Under the pieces are notes generated by a model. That model searched no databases, was not told the DNA's origin, and was given only the letters and a program-made list of their open reading frames with translations. A stretch of 64,000 nucleotides of DNA from Lachnospiraceae bacterium (GTDB lineage Bacteria; Bacillota; Clostridia; Lachnospirales; Lachnospiraceae), in assembly GCA_900766925.1 (NCBI GenBank), contig CAAFXG010000454.1, positions 1 through 64,000 of the forward strand, in the 5' to 3' direction. Made by a program: the position numbers and the translations under genes. Shown here one piece after another: positions 24,663 to 35,016 of this stretch (positions are counted from its first letter, which is position 1; every line of letters starts with the position of its first letter).

Positions 24663-26929
24663 TGGGATTTAAGACAGGACAAAAAGTAAAAAAAATGTTT
24701 ATGATTCCGGTTATGTCAGGAATAATGCTTCTAAGTGCCTGTAGTCAGCCTGAGGAGATTCCGGAGCTTGTAGCACCTGTGATTAACAATGAGTCCTACA
24801 GACCGGTAGAACGTGGAAATGTTGCTACAAGAACCATAGAAATAGCAAATGTTATGCCTGAGGAATATTGTGCTTTTTACAGTGAAGCAGCTTCAGTAGA
24901 GGAAATTTGTGTTGATATTGGTCAGTATGTTGAGGAAGGTACAGTTCTTGCTAAGATGAATACCGAGGAGTTATCTGAGAGACTTAACGAGTATCAATCA
25001 GGTGTTGCAAACATTAACAAAATAGCCGAGTATCAGAAGCTTATTGTTGAACAGCAGATTATAGAACAGCAGTATTTGCTTGCAGATGCGACAAGTATAG
25101 GTGATACTGATGAAATCGCAAGAATTAATACTCAGATAGCTATTTTACAGGAAAATGCAGGTTTTGATGAGCTCATGAGAAAGCATCAGCTTACAACACT
25201 TAATGAGAGTATATCTAAGCTAAGTAAAATAATTAATGAATCAAGTCTTGTGGCTCCGCATTCCGGATATGTTACCTTTGTTAAGGATTTAGGAGAGTCA
25301 ACAGAAGCCGGAGCTTATGAGAATATTGTTATTATTTCTGATTATGATGAACTCCATCTTGAGCTTGGAATAGATATTAAGGATACTGATTATACAAGCA
25401 GGATAAAGAAGGATGATACGGAAATTTATATTTTGCAGAGTGGTAAGAAGATGCTGCTTTCCACAATAAGATATAGTAATGAGGAGCTTGTTGCAATGGA
25501 ACGTAGCGGAAAGTACTGTAAGGTCAGATTTGATCTTGATGAAGGTAATTCAAATCTGAAGCCTGGCGATAAAATACCGGTTTATTTTACAAATAAGAGT
25601 AGAGAAAATGTCTTAAGAATTGGACAGGATTCAATTTACACAGACGGTAGACAAAGCTTTGTATATGTAAAGACAGATACCGGTAAAGAAAGAAAGGATG
25701 TGACGCTTGGTTCACAGAATGATGTGTATGCTGAAGTAACAGAGGGACTTGCCGAGGGTGAATGGGTGTATTATGCATCCGGTTCATTTATGCCGGAACA
25801 ATATGAGGAATATGTTGTTTGTGCAAAGGATTATTCGCCGGTCGGTACAGGACTTGGTATAAAGCCACAGAAGGTTTTTACAAAATTATATACCTATCAT
25901 TATTATGATAATGCCACCGTTGGTGAGGTTTATGTTGGTAAAAATGATAATGTGGTTAAGGGAGATTTGTTGTGTACGCTATATTCTAAAGAGGGAAATG
26001 CCAAAAGGGTTGAAATGGAAGCCGCAATAGCAGCCACAAAGGAACAGCAGAAAAAGACAATAGAGAATTATGATGTAGGAATCAGGGAGCTGGAGCAGTA
26101 CATTATATGGGCAACAGAAATAAGGGATGCACAGACTGCAAACGCACAAAGTGAAGCTACTGAAACTGATGCCGGGGAAGAAGTGCAGCAATCGCCAACT
26201 GCAGTTGAGCAGCTTAATTGTCAAAAGCTTGTTTTAGAATATGAAAAACAAATTGCAATGATAAATGATGCAGCTAACCTTAAGTCTCTCGAGACTGAGT
26301 ATAACAAGCTTGTGAAAAATAAAAACAGCGATGGCAGTATAAATATTTATGCCGGCGGGGACGGTGTTGTCGGACAGATTTATGCATATGGGGAAAAAGA
26401 AATCAGTGAAGATTTCAATACACTTTTACAAGTATATGATAGCGGAAGCGAGAAGCTTGCTATTAACACGGCTGGTGATTTTATAGGTGTAGGAAACACG
26501 GTTATATTAACGACTGAAGACGGTAAAGTATATGAACAGCAGGTGTTAGGTAATTCCGGTGAACCGGGGAAATGCTATCTGGTTCATAAGGATGGTAAGT
26601 CCTACGTTACAACAAGTGTAGCAACAAATAAGGCATATATATCAGTAGACGGATTGCCGGATGACATTAATCTTTCTACGACGAATGTTACATATTCCAG
26701 CGCAAGACTGTCAGGAGCAATAGTTTTGCCTGTGTCCCTGGTACATATGGAAACCAAAATCTATAATCCTAATATTATATATTACTATGTATTTAAGCTG
26801 GTTGATGGCAGGATAGTAAAACAATATATACAGATACAGGATGATTTAAATACAAAGACAGAAATCTGTGTATTGGACGGCTTGGAGGACGGAGATGTTC
26901 TGGCTGTTGAAAAGGTGGTGGAGAAGTAA
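24659..26929 (+). CDS. Large lipoprotein with two tandem membrane-fusion modules
   Basis: 756 residues, roughly twice the usual adaptor length. The signal peptide ends in LLSAC. Module 1 (about 25-375) has lipoyl halves around VEEICVDIGQYVEEGTVLAKM and LVAPHSGYVTFVKDL, and ends with GLAEGEWVYYASG. Module 2 (about 385-756) repeats the plan: VGEVYVGKNDNVVKGDLLCTLY, a coiled hairpin, YAGGDGVVGQIYAYGE, and a final GLEDGDVLAVEK. An internal duplication or fusion of two MacA-like units seems likely. The ATG overlaps the upstream stop by ATGA; a second ATG follows immediately. Confidence 0.8.
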   Translation: MMGFKTGQKVKKMFMIPVMSGIMLLSACSQPEEIPELVAPVINNESYRPVERGNVATRTIEIANVMPEEYCAFYSEAASVEEICVDIGQYVEEGTVLAKMNTEELSERLNEYQSGVANINKIAEYQKLIVEQQIIEQQYLLADATSIGDTDEIARINTQIAILQENAGFDELMRKHQLTTLNESISKLSKIINESSLVAPHSGYVTFVKDLGESTEAGAYENIVIISDYDELHLELGIDIKDTDYTSRIKKDDTEIYILQSGKKMLLSTIRYSNEELVAMERSGKYCKVRFDLDEGNSNLKPGDKIPVYFTNKSRENVLRIGQDSIYTDGRQSFVYVKTDTGKERKDVTLGSQNDVYAEVTEGLAEGEWVYYASGSFMPEQYEEYVVCAKDYSPVGTGLGIKPQKVFTKLYTYHYYDNATVGEVYVGKNDNVVKGDLLCTLYSKEGNAKRVEMEAAIAATKEQQKKTIENYDVGIRELEQYIIWATEIRDAQTANAQSEATETDAGEEVQQSPTAVEQLNCQKLVLEYEKQIAMINDAANLKSLETEYNKLVKNKNSDGSINIYAGGDGVVGQIYAYGEKEISEDFNTLLQVYDSGSEKLAINTAGDFIGVGNTVILTTEDGKVYEQQVLGNSGEPGKCYLVHKDGKSYVTTSVATNKAYISVDGLPDDINLSTTNVTYSSARLSGAIVLPVSLVHMETKIYNPNIIYYYVFKLVDGRIVKQYIQIQDDLNTKTEICVLDGLEDGDVLAVEKVVEK

Positions 26930-26930
26930 C

Positions 26931-29747
26931 ATGGGTAATCTTATTCTACAAAAAATCAAAAATAAAAAGGTACTTAACGCATGCCTGTTGGTGGGAATAG
27001 CTTTTCTGGTTGCCGTGTTATCCTGCACCCCAATGTTTCAGATGGGCTCCCTGGACATGCTGCTTCAGAATAAATTAAAGGATAGAATGATAGAAAACAA
27101 TGAGTATCCTTTTGTGCTTGAGCGTTCAGAAAAGATAACAGGTGACAATATTTCATTTGAAAGGGTTAGCAACAGGGCAGACGAATATGTCAATACATGG
27201 GAGCGGTATCTGGAAATAGACAGAGTCTGCGTACAAAAGCATATCTGGGTTACGGGTTACACCGCTAATCATTTATACGGCAAAAACAGTGAGTGGTTGA
27301 ATATTGGCTGTGTGCCGGAGTTCAAGGAGCATGTTGATGTTCTTGCCGGTACCCTCGAACCTGAGGCTTATGAGGAAGGCATATATCCTTGTTTTATAAC
27401 TGAGAGAATAATGGACAGCTGTAAGTTTGTAGAGGGCGATAGAATTACGTTTTCGTCTGTTCTGGATGAGAATGGCAGGGAGCTTGTATGTGAGGTTGTT
27501 GGAATAATAAAGGAAAAGAACGAGGAATCATACTTCTGGCATAAAGAATTCAGCGAATTTGACAGACAAATATATGTGGATGAAGCAACTATGACAGAGA
27601 TTCTGGATAAATATTCTCATGAGGATGTAAATTACGAGGTATATGATTTACTGAATTTTAGACAGGTTAAGGCGGCAAATATTTCTCTTACAGATTATTA
27701 CATAGGGCAGTTTCACGAGAAGGATGCAGCCTTTTCGGAGAATATTACAGATGTAATTGATGATTATTATAAGGATAAGCAGTCTGTAAATACTATATGC
27801 TGGGTTCTTGAGCTACCGATTGTAATGTTGCTATTAGCATTTATTTACATGATAGTAAATCAGATTCTCAGCATGGAAAATGGCGAGATTGCAATGCTTG
27901 TAAGTCGTGGCTTTAAGCGGAAGGAAATTGTAAAGCTCTACCTTGGGCAGTCATTATTATTATCTGTGGGAGGACTTTTACTTGGACTGCCCCTGGGCTA
28001 TGGTTTGTGTAAGCTTGCGGCATCCACAAACGGTTTTTTGGAATTTGCCGTAAAGGATGTCAGCAGTTATCATTTCAGAATCATGATGCTGCCATTTGCA
28101 GTTGTAGCGTGTGCTCTGGCGGTAATTTGCATAATCGCCCCGGTGGCATATTACGCAAAATATACTACGGTTGAGAGAAAAACTAAGAAGAATCAAGGAA
28201 AAAAGAGCAATACCTTCAAATGGATGCTTGAGCTCCTTGTCCTTTTGCTGTCAATTTACCTTTTATTCAACTACAAGAAACAAAAAAGTGACCTTGCAAT
28301 GCAGGTTATGACGGGGCAGACATTAGACCCGTTGGTTTTCCTGAATGTTACCTTATTCCTGTTTGTATGTGGTCTGATAGGGCTTGGTTTGTTATATGGT
28401 CTTATACGGGTGTTTTACGCACTGGGGCGTCGACGCTGGAAGCCACATACATACGTGGCATTATTACAGATTATGCGTGGAGATTCAAGAAGCCGTTTTA
28501 TAACTGTATTTTTAATATTTACAATTTCAATGGGAATCGTAGATGCAAATGTGGCAGGAACCATCAATATTAATAATCAAGACAGACTGGAATATGATAT
28601 AGGTGCTGATTTAATTTTGAAGGAGCAGTGGGTGCCTAAGGTTTATATGGATTCTGCCAAGCGGCAGGCGGTAAGATATTACGAGGAGCCGGATTTCCAG
28701 AAATACGAGGAAGGTTTGGGTGGACTGGCAACAAATATGACAAGGGTCGTAAGAGATGACAATGTCATCATAAACGCGTCAGGTAAGACCTATAATGAAT
28801 GCTTTATGCTTGCTGTTAACACCAAGGAATTCGGAGAGACAAGCTTCCTTAAGAGCGGACTCAATGATGAACACTGGTTTAATCTGCTTAATACCCTTGC
28901 GGTAAATCCGTCAGGAATACTGATATCTGACAATCTTGCCAGAAAATTAAAGGTATCTGTGGGCGATTCAATAAAATACAGCAGAATTAACGAGCTTATG
29001 GCAAATAGCACGGACAATATTAAAAACTGTTCAGGTATTGTGTGCGGAATATTTAAGGCATGGCCGGGTTATGATGAATATTCATATGGATATAACGAGG
29101 AGGGGGAATTCGAGGAGAATGAAACCTACGGAATAATTGTAAACTATGCGTATGAGGTAAGTGTGTTCGGGGACACCCCTTATGAGGTTTGGATTAACCT
29201 TAAGGATGGCAGGGATGATACGGCAGTGATATCAAGACTTAATGATATGGGTATTAAGCTTGCTTACTATAAGGGTTTGGATGAAGCTCTTGGAAAACAG
29301 AGAAATTCGGCAATGATTCAGATTACAAACGGATTATTTACCTTAAGCTTTATAATCAGCTTAGTACTGTGCACAATTGGCTTTTTGATTTACTGGATAA
29401 CGTCAATCAAGAAGAGAGAATTGCTGTTGGGAATATACAGGGCTATGGGAATGTCATTTAAGGAAGCCAATAAAATGCTTGTGCTTGAACAGGTTTTGTC
29501 TTCAATTATGGCAGGAATACTTGGAGGCTTGTCGGGAATGCTTGCATCACTGCTTCATATTGACGTTCTTGCAATTGTTTATCTGCCTCAGAAGCACAAT
29601 ATAGCATTGAGGACGGTAATAGATTCAACCAATCTGCTAAGGTTCATGCTTCTTCTGGTTGTCATGGTCATTGTCTGTCTGTTGGTTATGAGATGTCAGA
29701 TACGAAAGCTTAACATGGTACAGGCTATAAAGATGGGGGAGGATTAA
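26931..29747 (+). CDS. FtsX/MacB-type ABC transporter permease
   Basis: 938 residues. One membrane helix near the N-terminus (about 13-33), a large extracytoplasmic domain, three helices at about 290-420, two more at about 430-510, one at about 525-545, a second large external domain (about 550-800), and three C-terminal helices. This is the architecture of a duplicated FtsX-like permease, with the pair of final TM bundles typical of MacB/LolC families. GGTGGTGGAG precedes the ATG at 26931; the open frame extends 21 codons upstream into the adaptor gene. Partner of the two ATPases that follow. Confidence 0.85.
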   Translation: MGNLILQKIKNKKVLNACLLVGIAFLVAVLSCTPMFQMGSLDMLLQNKLKDRMIENNEYPFVLERSEKITGDNISFERVSNRADEYVNTWERYLEIDRVCVQKHIWVTGYTANHLYGKNSEWLNIGCVPEFKEHVDVLAGTLEPEAYEEGIYPCFITERIMDSCKFVEGDRITFSSVLDENGRELVCEVVGIIKEKNEESYFWHKEFSEFDRQIYVDEATMTEILDKYSHEDVNYEVYDLLNFRQVKAANISLTDYYIGQFHEKDAAFSENITDVIDDYYKDKQSVNTICWVLELPIVMLLLAFIYMIVNQILSMENGEIAMLVSRGFKRKEIVKLYLGQSLLLSVGGLLLGLPLGYGLCKLAASTNGFLEFAVKDVSSYHFRIMMLPFAVVACALAVICIIAPVAYYAKYTTVERKTKKNQGKKSNTFKWMLELLVLLLSIYLLFNYKKQKSDLAMQVMTGQTLDPLVFLNVTLFLFVCGLIGLGLLYGLIRVFYALGRRRWKPHTYVALLQIMRGDSRSRFITVFLIFTISMGIVDANVAGTININNQDRLEYDIGADLILKEQWVPKVYMDSAKRQAVRYYEEPDFQKYEEGLGGLATNMTRVVRDDNVIINASGKTYNECFMLAVNTKEFGETSFLKSGLNDEHWFNLLNTLAVNPSGILISDNLARKLKVSVGDSIKYSRINELMANSTDNIKNCSGIVCGIFKAWPGYDEYSYGYNEEGEFEENETYGIIVNYAYEVSVFGDTPYEVWINLKDGRDDTAVISRLNDMGIKLAYYKGLDEALGKQRNSAMIQITNGLFTLSFIISLVLCTIGFLIYWITSIKKRELLLGIYRAMGMSFKEANKMLVLEQVLSSIMAGILGGLSGMLASLLHIDVLAIVYLPQKHNIALRTVIDSTNLLRFMLLLVVMVIVCLLVMRCQIRKLNMVQAIKMGED

Positions 29748-29750
29748 AAT

Positions 29751-30443
29751 ATGATTATTAGAACGGAAAATGTAAAAAGATGCTTCCACATTGCGGGCAA
29801 ACAAAGCTTTTATGCATTAAAAGGAATTAATATAGATATTCCGAGAGGAAAGCTTGTGATTTTAAAGGGACGTTCAGGTTCGGGAAAGACAACATTACTG
29901 AATATACTTGGTGCACTGGATCAGCCAACTGACGGAAAGGTTTGGTTTAATGATATTATGATATCTGACAAGAAGGAGAAGGAACGAGAGGCAATTCGCC
30001 GCTATGATATGGGGTTTGTTTTTCAGTCAGTTGGTTTGATTCCTATAATGAATGCATATGAAAATGTAGATTTTGGACTGAGACTTGCAGATTATAAGGA
30101 GGATCACAGGGAGCGAATAAATCATGTGCTGGAGCTTGTCGGAATGTTGGAAAGAAGTAAGCATATGCCTCAGGAAATGTCCGGTGGTGAGGCACAGCGT
30201 GTTGCAATTGCAAGGGCGATAGCGCATAAGCCCCGGATTATATTTGCAGATGAGCCAACCGGTGCACTTGATACAGCCACAGGGCTTGGAGTTATGAAGG
30301 TGTTCAGGGATTTGGTTGAACATGAGGGTACAACCATTTTAATGACCACACATGATACAAATCTGATGGAGCTTGGTGATTTGGTATATGAGATAGAGGA
30401 TGGTGATATTATTGGACGAACAGAAAATATTGATAAACTGTGA
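29751..30443 (+). CDS. ABC transporter ATP-binding protein (MacB/LolD family)
   Basis: 230 residues with Walker A GRSGSGKTT, the Q-loop FVFQSVGLIP, signature MSGGEAQRVAIARA, Walker B IIFADEP followed by TGALD, and an H-loop TTHD. The sequence matches ATPases that energise FtsX-type permeases. GGAGG precedes the ATG 3 bases after the permease stop. Its 3' end overlaps the next ATPase gene. Confidence 0.93.
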   Translation: MIIRTENVKRCFHIAGKQSFYALKGINIDIPRGKLVILKGRSGSGKTTLLNILGALDQPTDGKVWFNDIMISDKKEKEREAIRRYDMGFVFQSVGLIPIMNAYENVDFGLRLADYKEDHRERINHVLELVGMLERSKHMPQEMSGGEAQRVAIARAIAHKPRIIFADEPTGALDTATGLGVMKVFRDLVEHEGTTILMTTHDTNLMELGDLVYEIEDGDIIGRTENIDKL

Positions 30444-31308
30444 TGGTTTGGTAAAAATCTATAAGTCCAAGGATATTGAGGTAATGGCACTTCAGGGCTT
30501 GGACCTTCAGATAAGAAAGGGCGAGATGCTTGCAATAATCGGCAAAAGCGGGAGTGGCAAATCAACTCTTATGAATATGCTGGGTGGTCTGGAGAGACCT
30601 ACTGCGGGAAAGCTTTATATTGGAGATGAGGATTTGTATTCCAGAACAGATAAGGAGATGATAACCTATCGAAAGGAAAAGGTAGGCTTTGTATGGCAGT
30701 CGAATTCAAGAAATCTGATGCCTTATCTTACATCTCTGGAAAATATAGAGCTTCCAATGTATGGAACAGGAATAAGCAAAAAGGCAAAGAGAGAGCGGGC
30801 AACAAAGCTTCTTGAACTGGTCGGATTGTCACACAAGGCCAAAGCCTATCCTGCGCAGATGTCAGGTGGAGAGCAGCAGAGGGTTGCCATAGCCGTGGCA
30901 CTTGCAAACGAACCGGCGATTTTGCTGGCAGATGAGCCAACCGGTGCTGTTGATACAAAAACGTCATCTGATATACAGGATTTGTTCAGAAGGCTTAATG
31001 AATCACTTGGAATTACCATAATTATTGTTACCCATGATATGAAGCTTGCCAATAAGGTTGATAGGGTATTGATGATTTCTGACGGTAAAATCAGCACTGA
31101 GAAAATCATGAAGGAGGAATATAAGAAAACCATCATTGAGCTTAACGAGCAGTCTGTTTTGTCATCATCAACACATGAGGAATATTCAGTGCTTGATAAG
31201 GCGGGAAGAGTACAGCTTAATGATGAAATGCTTGCCATGGCGGGAATAGATACTAAGAGGGTAAAGGTTAGCATAGAAGATGGTAAGGTAGTAATTACCA
31301 AGGAATAG
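30400..31308 (+). CDS. Second ABC transporter ATP-binding protein
   Basis: 302 residues with Walker A GKSGSGKST, signature MSGGEQQRVAIAVA, Walker B ILLADEP followed by TGAVD and H-loop THD. It has ~70 extra C-terminal residues (from about 235) of unknown role, ending in KRVKVSIEDGKVVITKE. The start is uncertain: the ATG at 30400 overlaps the previous gene by 44 bases, and GTG 30403 and TTG 30412 are alternatives; the conserved domain begins at about residue 12. Two distinct ATPases with one large permease suggest a heterodimeric motor. Confidence 0.88.
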   Translation: MVILLDEQKILINCDGLVKIYKSKDIEVMALQGLDLQIRKGEMLAIIGKSGSGKSTLMNMLGGLERPTAGKLYIGDEDLYSRTDKEMITYRKEKVGFVWQSNSRNLMPYLTSLENIELPMYGTGISKKAKRERATKLLELVGLSHKAKAYPAQMSGGEQQRVAIAVALANEPAILLADEPTGAVDTKTSSDIQDLFRRLNESLGITIIIVTHDMKLANKVDRVLMISDGKISTEKIMKEEYKKTIIELNEQSVLSSSTHEEYSVLDKAGRVQLNDEMLAMAGIDTKRVKVSIEDGKVVITKE

Positions 31309-31318
31309 GGGGATTTGT

Positions 31319-32773
31319 ATGATAAGGAAAAAAACAGCAATATGCTTTGCGCTGGCACTGACAGTAGGCTTGTGTGGCTGTGGCAAAAAGGAGGTTGAAT
31401 ATCAGACTGAGAATTTTGGTACAGAGCAGTCTTCGGATGACAGTAGCAATACGGAGGCAGGTGAAACAGGAGAAAATACCGGAACCGGACTACCGGCTCA
31501 GCTTGGTTTGGGGGATGAGAGAAGCTGGAGCGAGACACTGCATTATTCCAATGGCAAGCAGGGGGATTTAGATTACGAGGAGTATGACATAAAAGTAAAT
31601 GCCCACATTTACATCCCGGAGGTTGATGAAATGCATACGATGATTGCATATAAAAGATACCTTGATGCTGAGGATAAGCTTAACATAATGAAATATTTCG
31701 TTGATGAGTCAACTATTGAAAGGGATGCAGAGCTTGAATATACCAAGGAATATTATGAGAGAATGGCGGATAGTTTAGCGGATGATATTGAGTTTATGGA
31801 GGAAGCGTATAAGGATTACGATTCATTGCTTGCAATGTACAAAGCAGAGGTAGATGTTGCAATTAACTACTATGAGGAAAAAAAAGAAGCTGCTCCTACC
31901 GAAGAGGAGCTTAAGGAGGCTGTTCTGGATTACAACGGACATGCTTATTCCGGCAGCAGGGATGGTGTAAAATACTATTTTAACTTTTATAATGATGAGG
32001 AAAGAAATCGTTCAGCCTTTATTGTAGGAAAATACAGAAATGACGATAATGGCGAGCTTATTGAATATGATAATAAAATAGAGCTTACACCGGAAAATGC
32101 TTCAAAGGAGGCTCTTAAGGTATGCAATGATCTGGGTTTAAGTGATTTTAATGTCGTAAACTGTGCATTTAATAGTTATACTCTTGATGGTGAAAAAGAG
32201 TACAACTCATATGTTGTAACACTTGGAAGGGATATAAGCGGAGTCATGGTAGATACAACCAAGTATTACTATCAGAGTAATGACCCGTTAAGTAACGATG
32301 AAATTGGCATCAGAGTTACTGATTTACCATATAGCAATGAGTGTGTTACTGTAAGTGTTGATGAATCGGGAGTGTATTTAATACGGGCCGTCGGACTGCT
32401 AAAGGATTGTCATGAGGAAAAGGCTGTTAAGCTTCTGGATTTTGACAAAATCAAAGAGGTAATACGGGAGGAGCTTACAACAAGAAAGGTTAAGCATGAA
32501 ATACAGGAGTGGAAGCAGCTTGATTTAATATATCTTCGCGTTTCAAGCACAGATAACCCTGATGAATTTTGTTATATACCTGTGTGGCGTCTTGACGCAG
32601 ACTTTATGTATTCTACCTACATTTCAACAGGTGATTCACAGTTTGCCGATATGTTTGCACCAAACTATATGTATTTATTTGTAAATGCCATGGATGGAAG
32701 CATTATTGATCTGGAGCAGGTAGGCTCTGCCGGAATATACATGGATGCACAGGGAAGGGGAGATTATGAATAA
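31319..32773 (+). CDS. Lipoprotein of the exporter operon (paralogue 2)
   Basis: 484 residues, signal peptide with lipobox GLCGC (Cys at about 21), then an acidic Ser/Thr/Glu spacer. It aligns along its whole length with the next gene: EEYDIKVNAHIYIPE, KYFVDESTI, DYNGHAYSG, VRLLDFDKIKEV-type, LDLIYLRV and NAMDGSIIDLEQVGSAG blocks. It also resembles the lipoprotein at 19743. No enzyme motif is visible. GGGGG sits 8 bases before the ATG. Probably a surface component that works with, or is sensed by, the exporter and kinase. Confidence 0.75.
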   Translation: MIRKKTAICFALALTVGLCGCGKKEVEYQTENFGTEQSSDDSSNTEAGETGENTGTGLPAQLGLGDERSWSETLHYSNGKQGDLDYEEYDIKVNAHIYIPEVDEMHTMIAYKRYLDAEDKLNIMKYFVDESTIERDAELEYTKEYYERMADSLADDIEFMEEAYKDYDSLLAMYKAEVDVAINYYEEKKEAAPTEEELKEAVLDYNGHAYSGSRDGVKYYFNFYNDEERNRSAFIVGKYRNDDNGELIEYDNKIELTPENASKEALKVCNDLGLSDFNVVNCAFNSYTLDGEKEYNSYVVTLGRDISGVMVDTTKYYYQSNDPLSNDEIGIRVTDLPYSNECVTVSVDESGVYLIRAVGLLKDCHEEKAVKLLDFDKIKEVIREELTTRKVKHEIQEWKQLDLIYLRVSSTDNPDEFCYIPVWRLDADFMYSTYISTGDSQFADMFAPNYMYLFVNAMDGSIIDLEQVGSAGIYMDAQGRGDYE

Positions 32774-34158
32774 TGATAAGAAATGGTAAATTATTGTTTA
32801 TGATTTTTATTATTTGCATTGGTCTTTATGGTTGCGGCAAAAAGAAGGTTGATTATCAGATTGAAGAGGCGGACATTGTGGCAACAACGACGGATGCAAA
32901 CGTATCGTCAACCAGAGATGTAAAAGAGCAGCTTGGGTTAGATGCTGAAGAAAAATGGGAAGAAAAGCTGCATTATGTTCATGGAGAACCTAATGACATG
33001 GATTATATGGAGTATGATATTGATATTTCGGCAGAAATAAACATTCCGGAAACGGATTATTTGTATACAGCAACAGTGCAGGAATGGTATTTGTCTCCGG
33101 AGGATAAAGAAAGAATATTAAAATATTTTGCTGATGAAAGTAGTATTGTAAGAAATATAGACCAGGAGCGTACAAAGGAGAATTATCAGAGTACTATAGA
33201 TGAGTATACAAAAACCTTGAAGGAGCTTGAAGAGTCAGGGATGTACAGTCAGGAATATTTAGATGATGTTGCGGGATATATCAATACTCTTGAAGAAAGA
33301 AAACAGCTTGCACCTGCAAAAAGTGAAATAAAAAATGATGTGAATGACTATAGTGGGGTAGCATATTGGGGTGAAAAAAATGGAAATAAATATAGCTTCT
33401 ATTTCACGTCAGATGAAGATTATAATAGGTCACAGATTTTTATTACAAGAACAGATGGTGCAAAAAGAGAGAAAATCAGTCAGGAACAGGCCGTTGAAAC
33501 TGCTACGGAAATTTGTGCGGCGTTAGGAATTGAGGACATGGTAATTACAGGTATACATAATAGTAATGAAGGTGATAATACCATTTTGCAGGATAACAGC
33601 TTGGATAATAAAGCGGAAGCACTTGAGTATACATTTTATTTTTCAAGAGAAATTGATGGCATTGCTACGGATACTATGATATATGAATATGAAGATGATT
33701 ATTCTGATGCATTAACAGATTTGTTTGTAGGATATGATGAGCAGCCATATGGTTCTGAGATGCTTGAGATGGTGATAGACAGCAATGGTTTGAGGTTTAT
33801 GATTGGAAATTGCCTGGCAAAAGATTGTGTTAAGGGGGAAGCTGTCAGGCTTCTTAGTATGGACAAAATAAAAGAAGTATATAGAAATGAATTGTTAACA
33901 AGGGATTCTTCGTATATTATAAATTCGCGGAATAGATTGGATTTGATTTATTTAAGAGTTACAAATCCCAATAGTGAGAATGAACATTGCTACATACCTG
34001 TTTGGAGATTATCGTATGATAAAGCGTTAGTTGGTTATAGCAGAGTACCCGGTGACATGTTTTTGTTTGTTAATGCAATGGATGGAAGCGTAATTGATTT
34101 GAAGGAAGTTGGTGCAGCAGGCTTATTTTATAGTTCGTACCTGATTCATGTATTATAG
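32773..34158 (+). CDS. Lipoprotein of the exporter operon (paralogue 3)
   Basis: 461 residues with a lipobox-like GLYGC. Overlaps the previous stop by one base (TAATG) with GGGGAG about 10 bases upstream, so the two are coupled. Shared blocks with the preceding lipoprotein include MEYDIDISAEINIPE, KYFADESSI, DYSGVAYWG, LLSMDKIKEVYRNELLTR, LDLIYLRVT, CYIPVWRLS and NAMDGSVIDLKEVGAAG. A tandem duplication is the simplest origin. Last gene of the operon. Confidence 0.75.
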   Translation: MIRNGKLLFMIFIICIGLYGCGKKKVDYQIEEADIVATTTDANVSSTRDVKEQLGLDAEEKWEEKLHYVHGEPNDMDYMEYDIDISAEINIPETDYLYTATVQEWYLSPEDKERILKYFADESSIVRNIDQERTKENYQSTIDEYTKTLKELEESGMYSQEYLDDVAGYINTLEERKQLAPAKSEIKNDVNDYSGVAYWGEKNGNKYSFYFTSDEDYNRSQIFITRTDGAKREKISQEQAVETATEICAALGIEDMVITGIHNSNEGDNTILQDNSLDNKAEALEYTFYFSREIDGIATDTMIYEYEDDYSDALTDLFVGYDEQPYGSEMLEMVIDSNGLRFMIGNCLAKDCVKGEAVRLLSMDKIKEVYRNELLTRDSSYIINSRNRLDLIYLRVTNPNSENEHCYIPVWRLSYDKALVGYSRVPGDMFLFVNAMDGSVIDLKEVGAAGLFYSSYLIHVL

Positions 34159-34177
34159 GAATAACTTTAATAAATGC

Positions 34178-34206
34178 TTGACGTTAATTTGAAATAAAAG
34201 TATAGT
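34178..34206 (+). promoter_or_regulatory. Promoter of the cellulase operon
   Basis: TTGACG (34178-34183), 17 bases, TATAGT (34201-34206). Transcription would start near 34213, upstream of a terminator hairpin and 100 bases before the GH9 start. Confidence 0.65.
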
Positions 34207-34231
34207 AAATCTTAGAAACGTGTGAGCAAAA

Positions 34232-34272
34232 CTGGCCTGTCGAGATAGCTCTCGGCAGGTTTGTTTTTTGGG
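34232..34272 (+). terminator. Intrinsic terminator in the cellulase leader (attenuator candidate)
   Basis: CCTGTCGAG (34236-34244) pairs with CTCGGCAGG (34251-34259), extended by flanking AAAC and GTTT, and followed by TTTGTTTTTT. It lies downstream of the promoter at 34178 and upstream of the GH9 gene, so it would either end the upstream operon or attenuate cellulase transcription, or both. Confidence 0.75.
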
Positions 34273-35016
34273 AAGGAATCTGTAGAAAGATTTTAATGGG
34301 GGTTATTTATGGAAAAGGTTAGTATGTGTTACAAACGAAGGTTTATTGCTGTGCTTATTGCATTTTGTATGATTGCAGGTTCTGTTATTGTACCAGAGCT
34401 TTCTGTATGTGCAGCAACTATTGACAGAGCCGGTGACAGTGGAGTTACTGCTGATATTGCAAATTCAAATACACCAAGTGCAGAGTGGTCAGAGTTTAGC
34501 ATGAATCTAACTAACTCTACCGGACAGACAATTTGTGATTGGGTAGCCGTTCTCAAGGTGGCTGATGGGATTAATACGTCAGGATTTCAGTGTTGGAATT
34601 CAACGTTTGTAAGGGATGGACAGACTATTTATCTGTATCCTATGAAGGATAAGACAAATGCGGTTCTTCAACCCGGCACAATGAGCGGATATCAGCCGGG
34701 CTTTGGCTTTGGGGGAGTCTACGTAATCCCGGGCAATATTACGGTTGAGAAAATATATTATAATTATGGCAGTACAAGTACTGAGGATTACAGCGGTGGA
34801 ACCTCTAATGATGATTCGGGAGAATCCGGAGGCGGTAGCGGAACAGGTGTAAATATACCTGCAGGCACCCTGACAGATTATAATTATAGTGACATTGAAT
34901 ACAATTATGCGAAGCTGTTACAGTATGCACTTTATTTTTACGACGCGAATATGTGTGGAGAGGATGTCTCAGAAAAGAGTGCCTTGGATTGGAGAGGAAA
35001 TTGTCATACATATGAC

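Noticed and set aside
34210..34300. c-di-GMP (GEMM-like) riboswitch before GH9
   Set aside because: The conserved core and tetraloop receptor are not present; only a terminator hairpin is supported.
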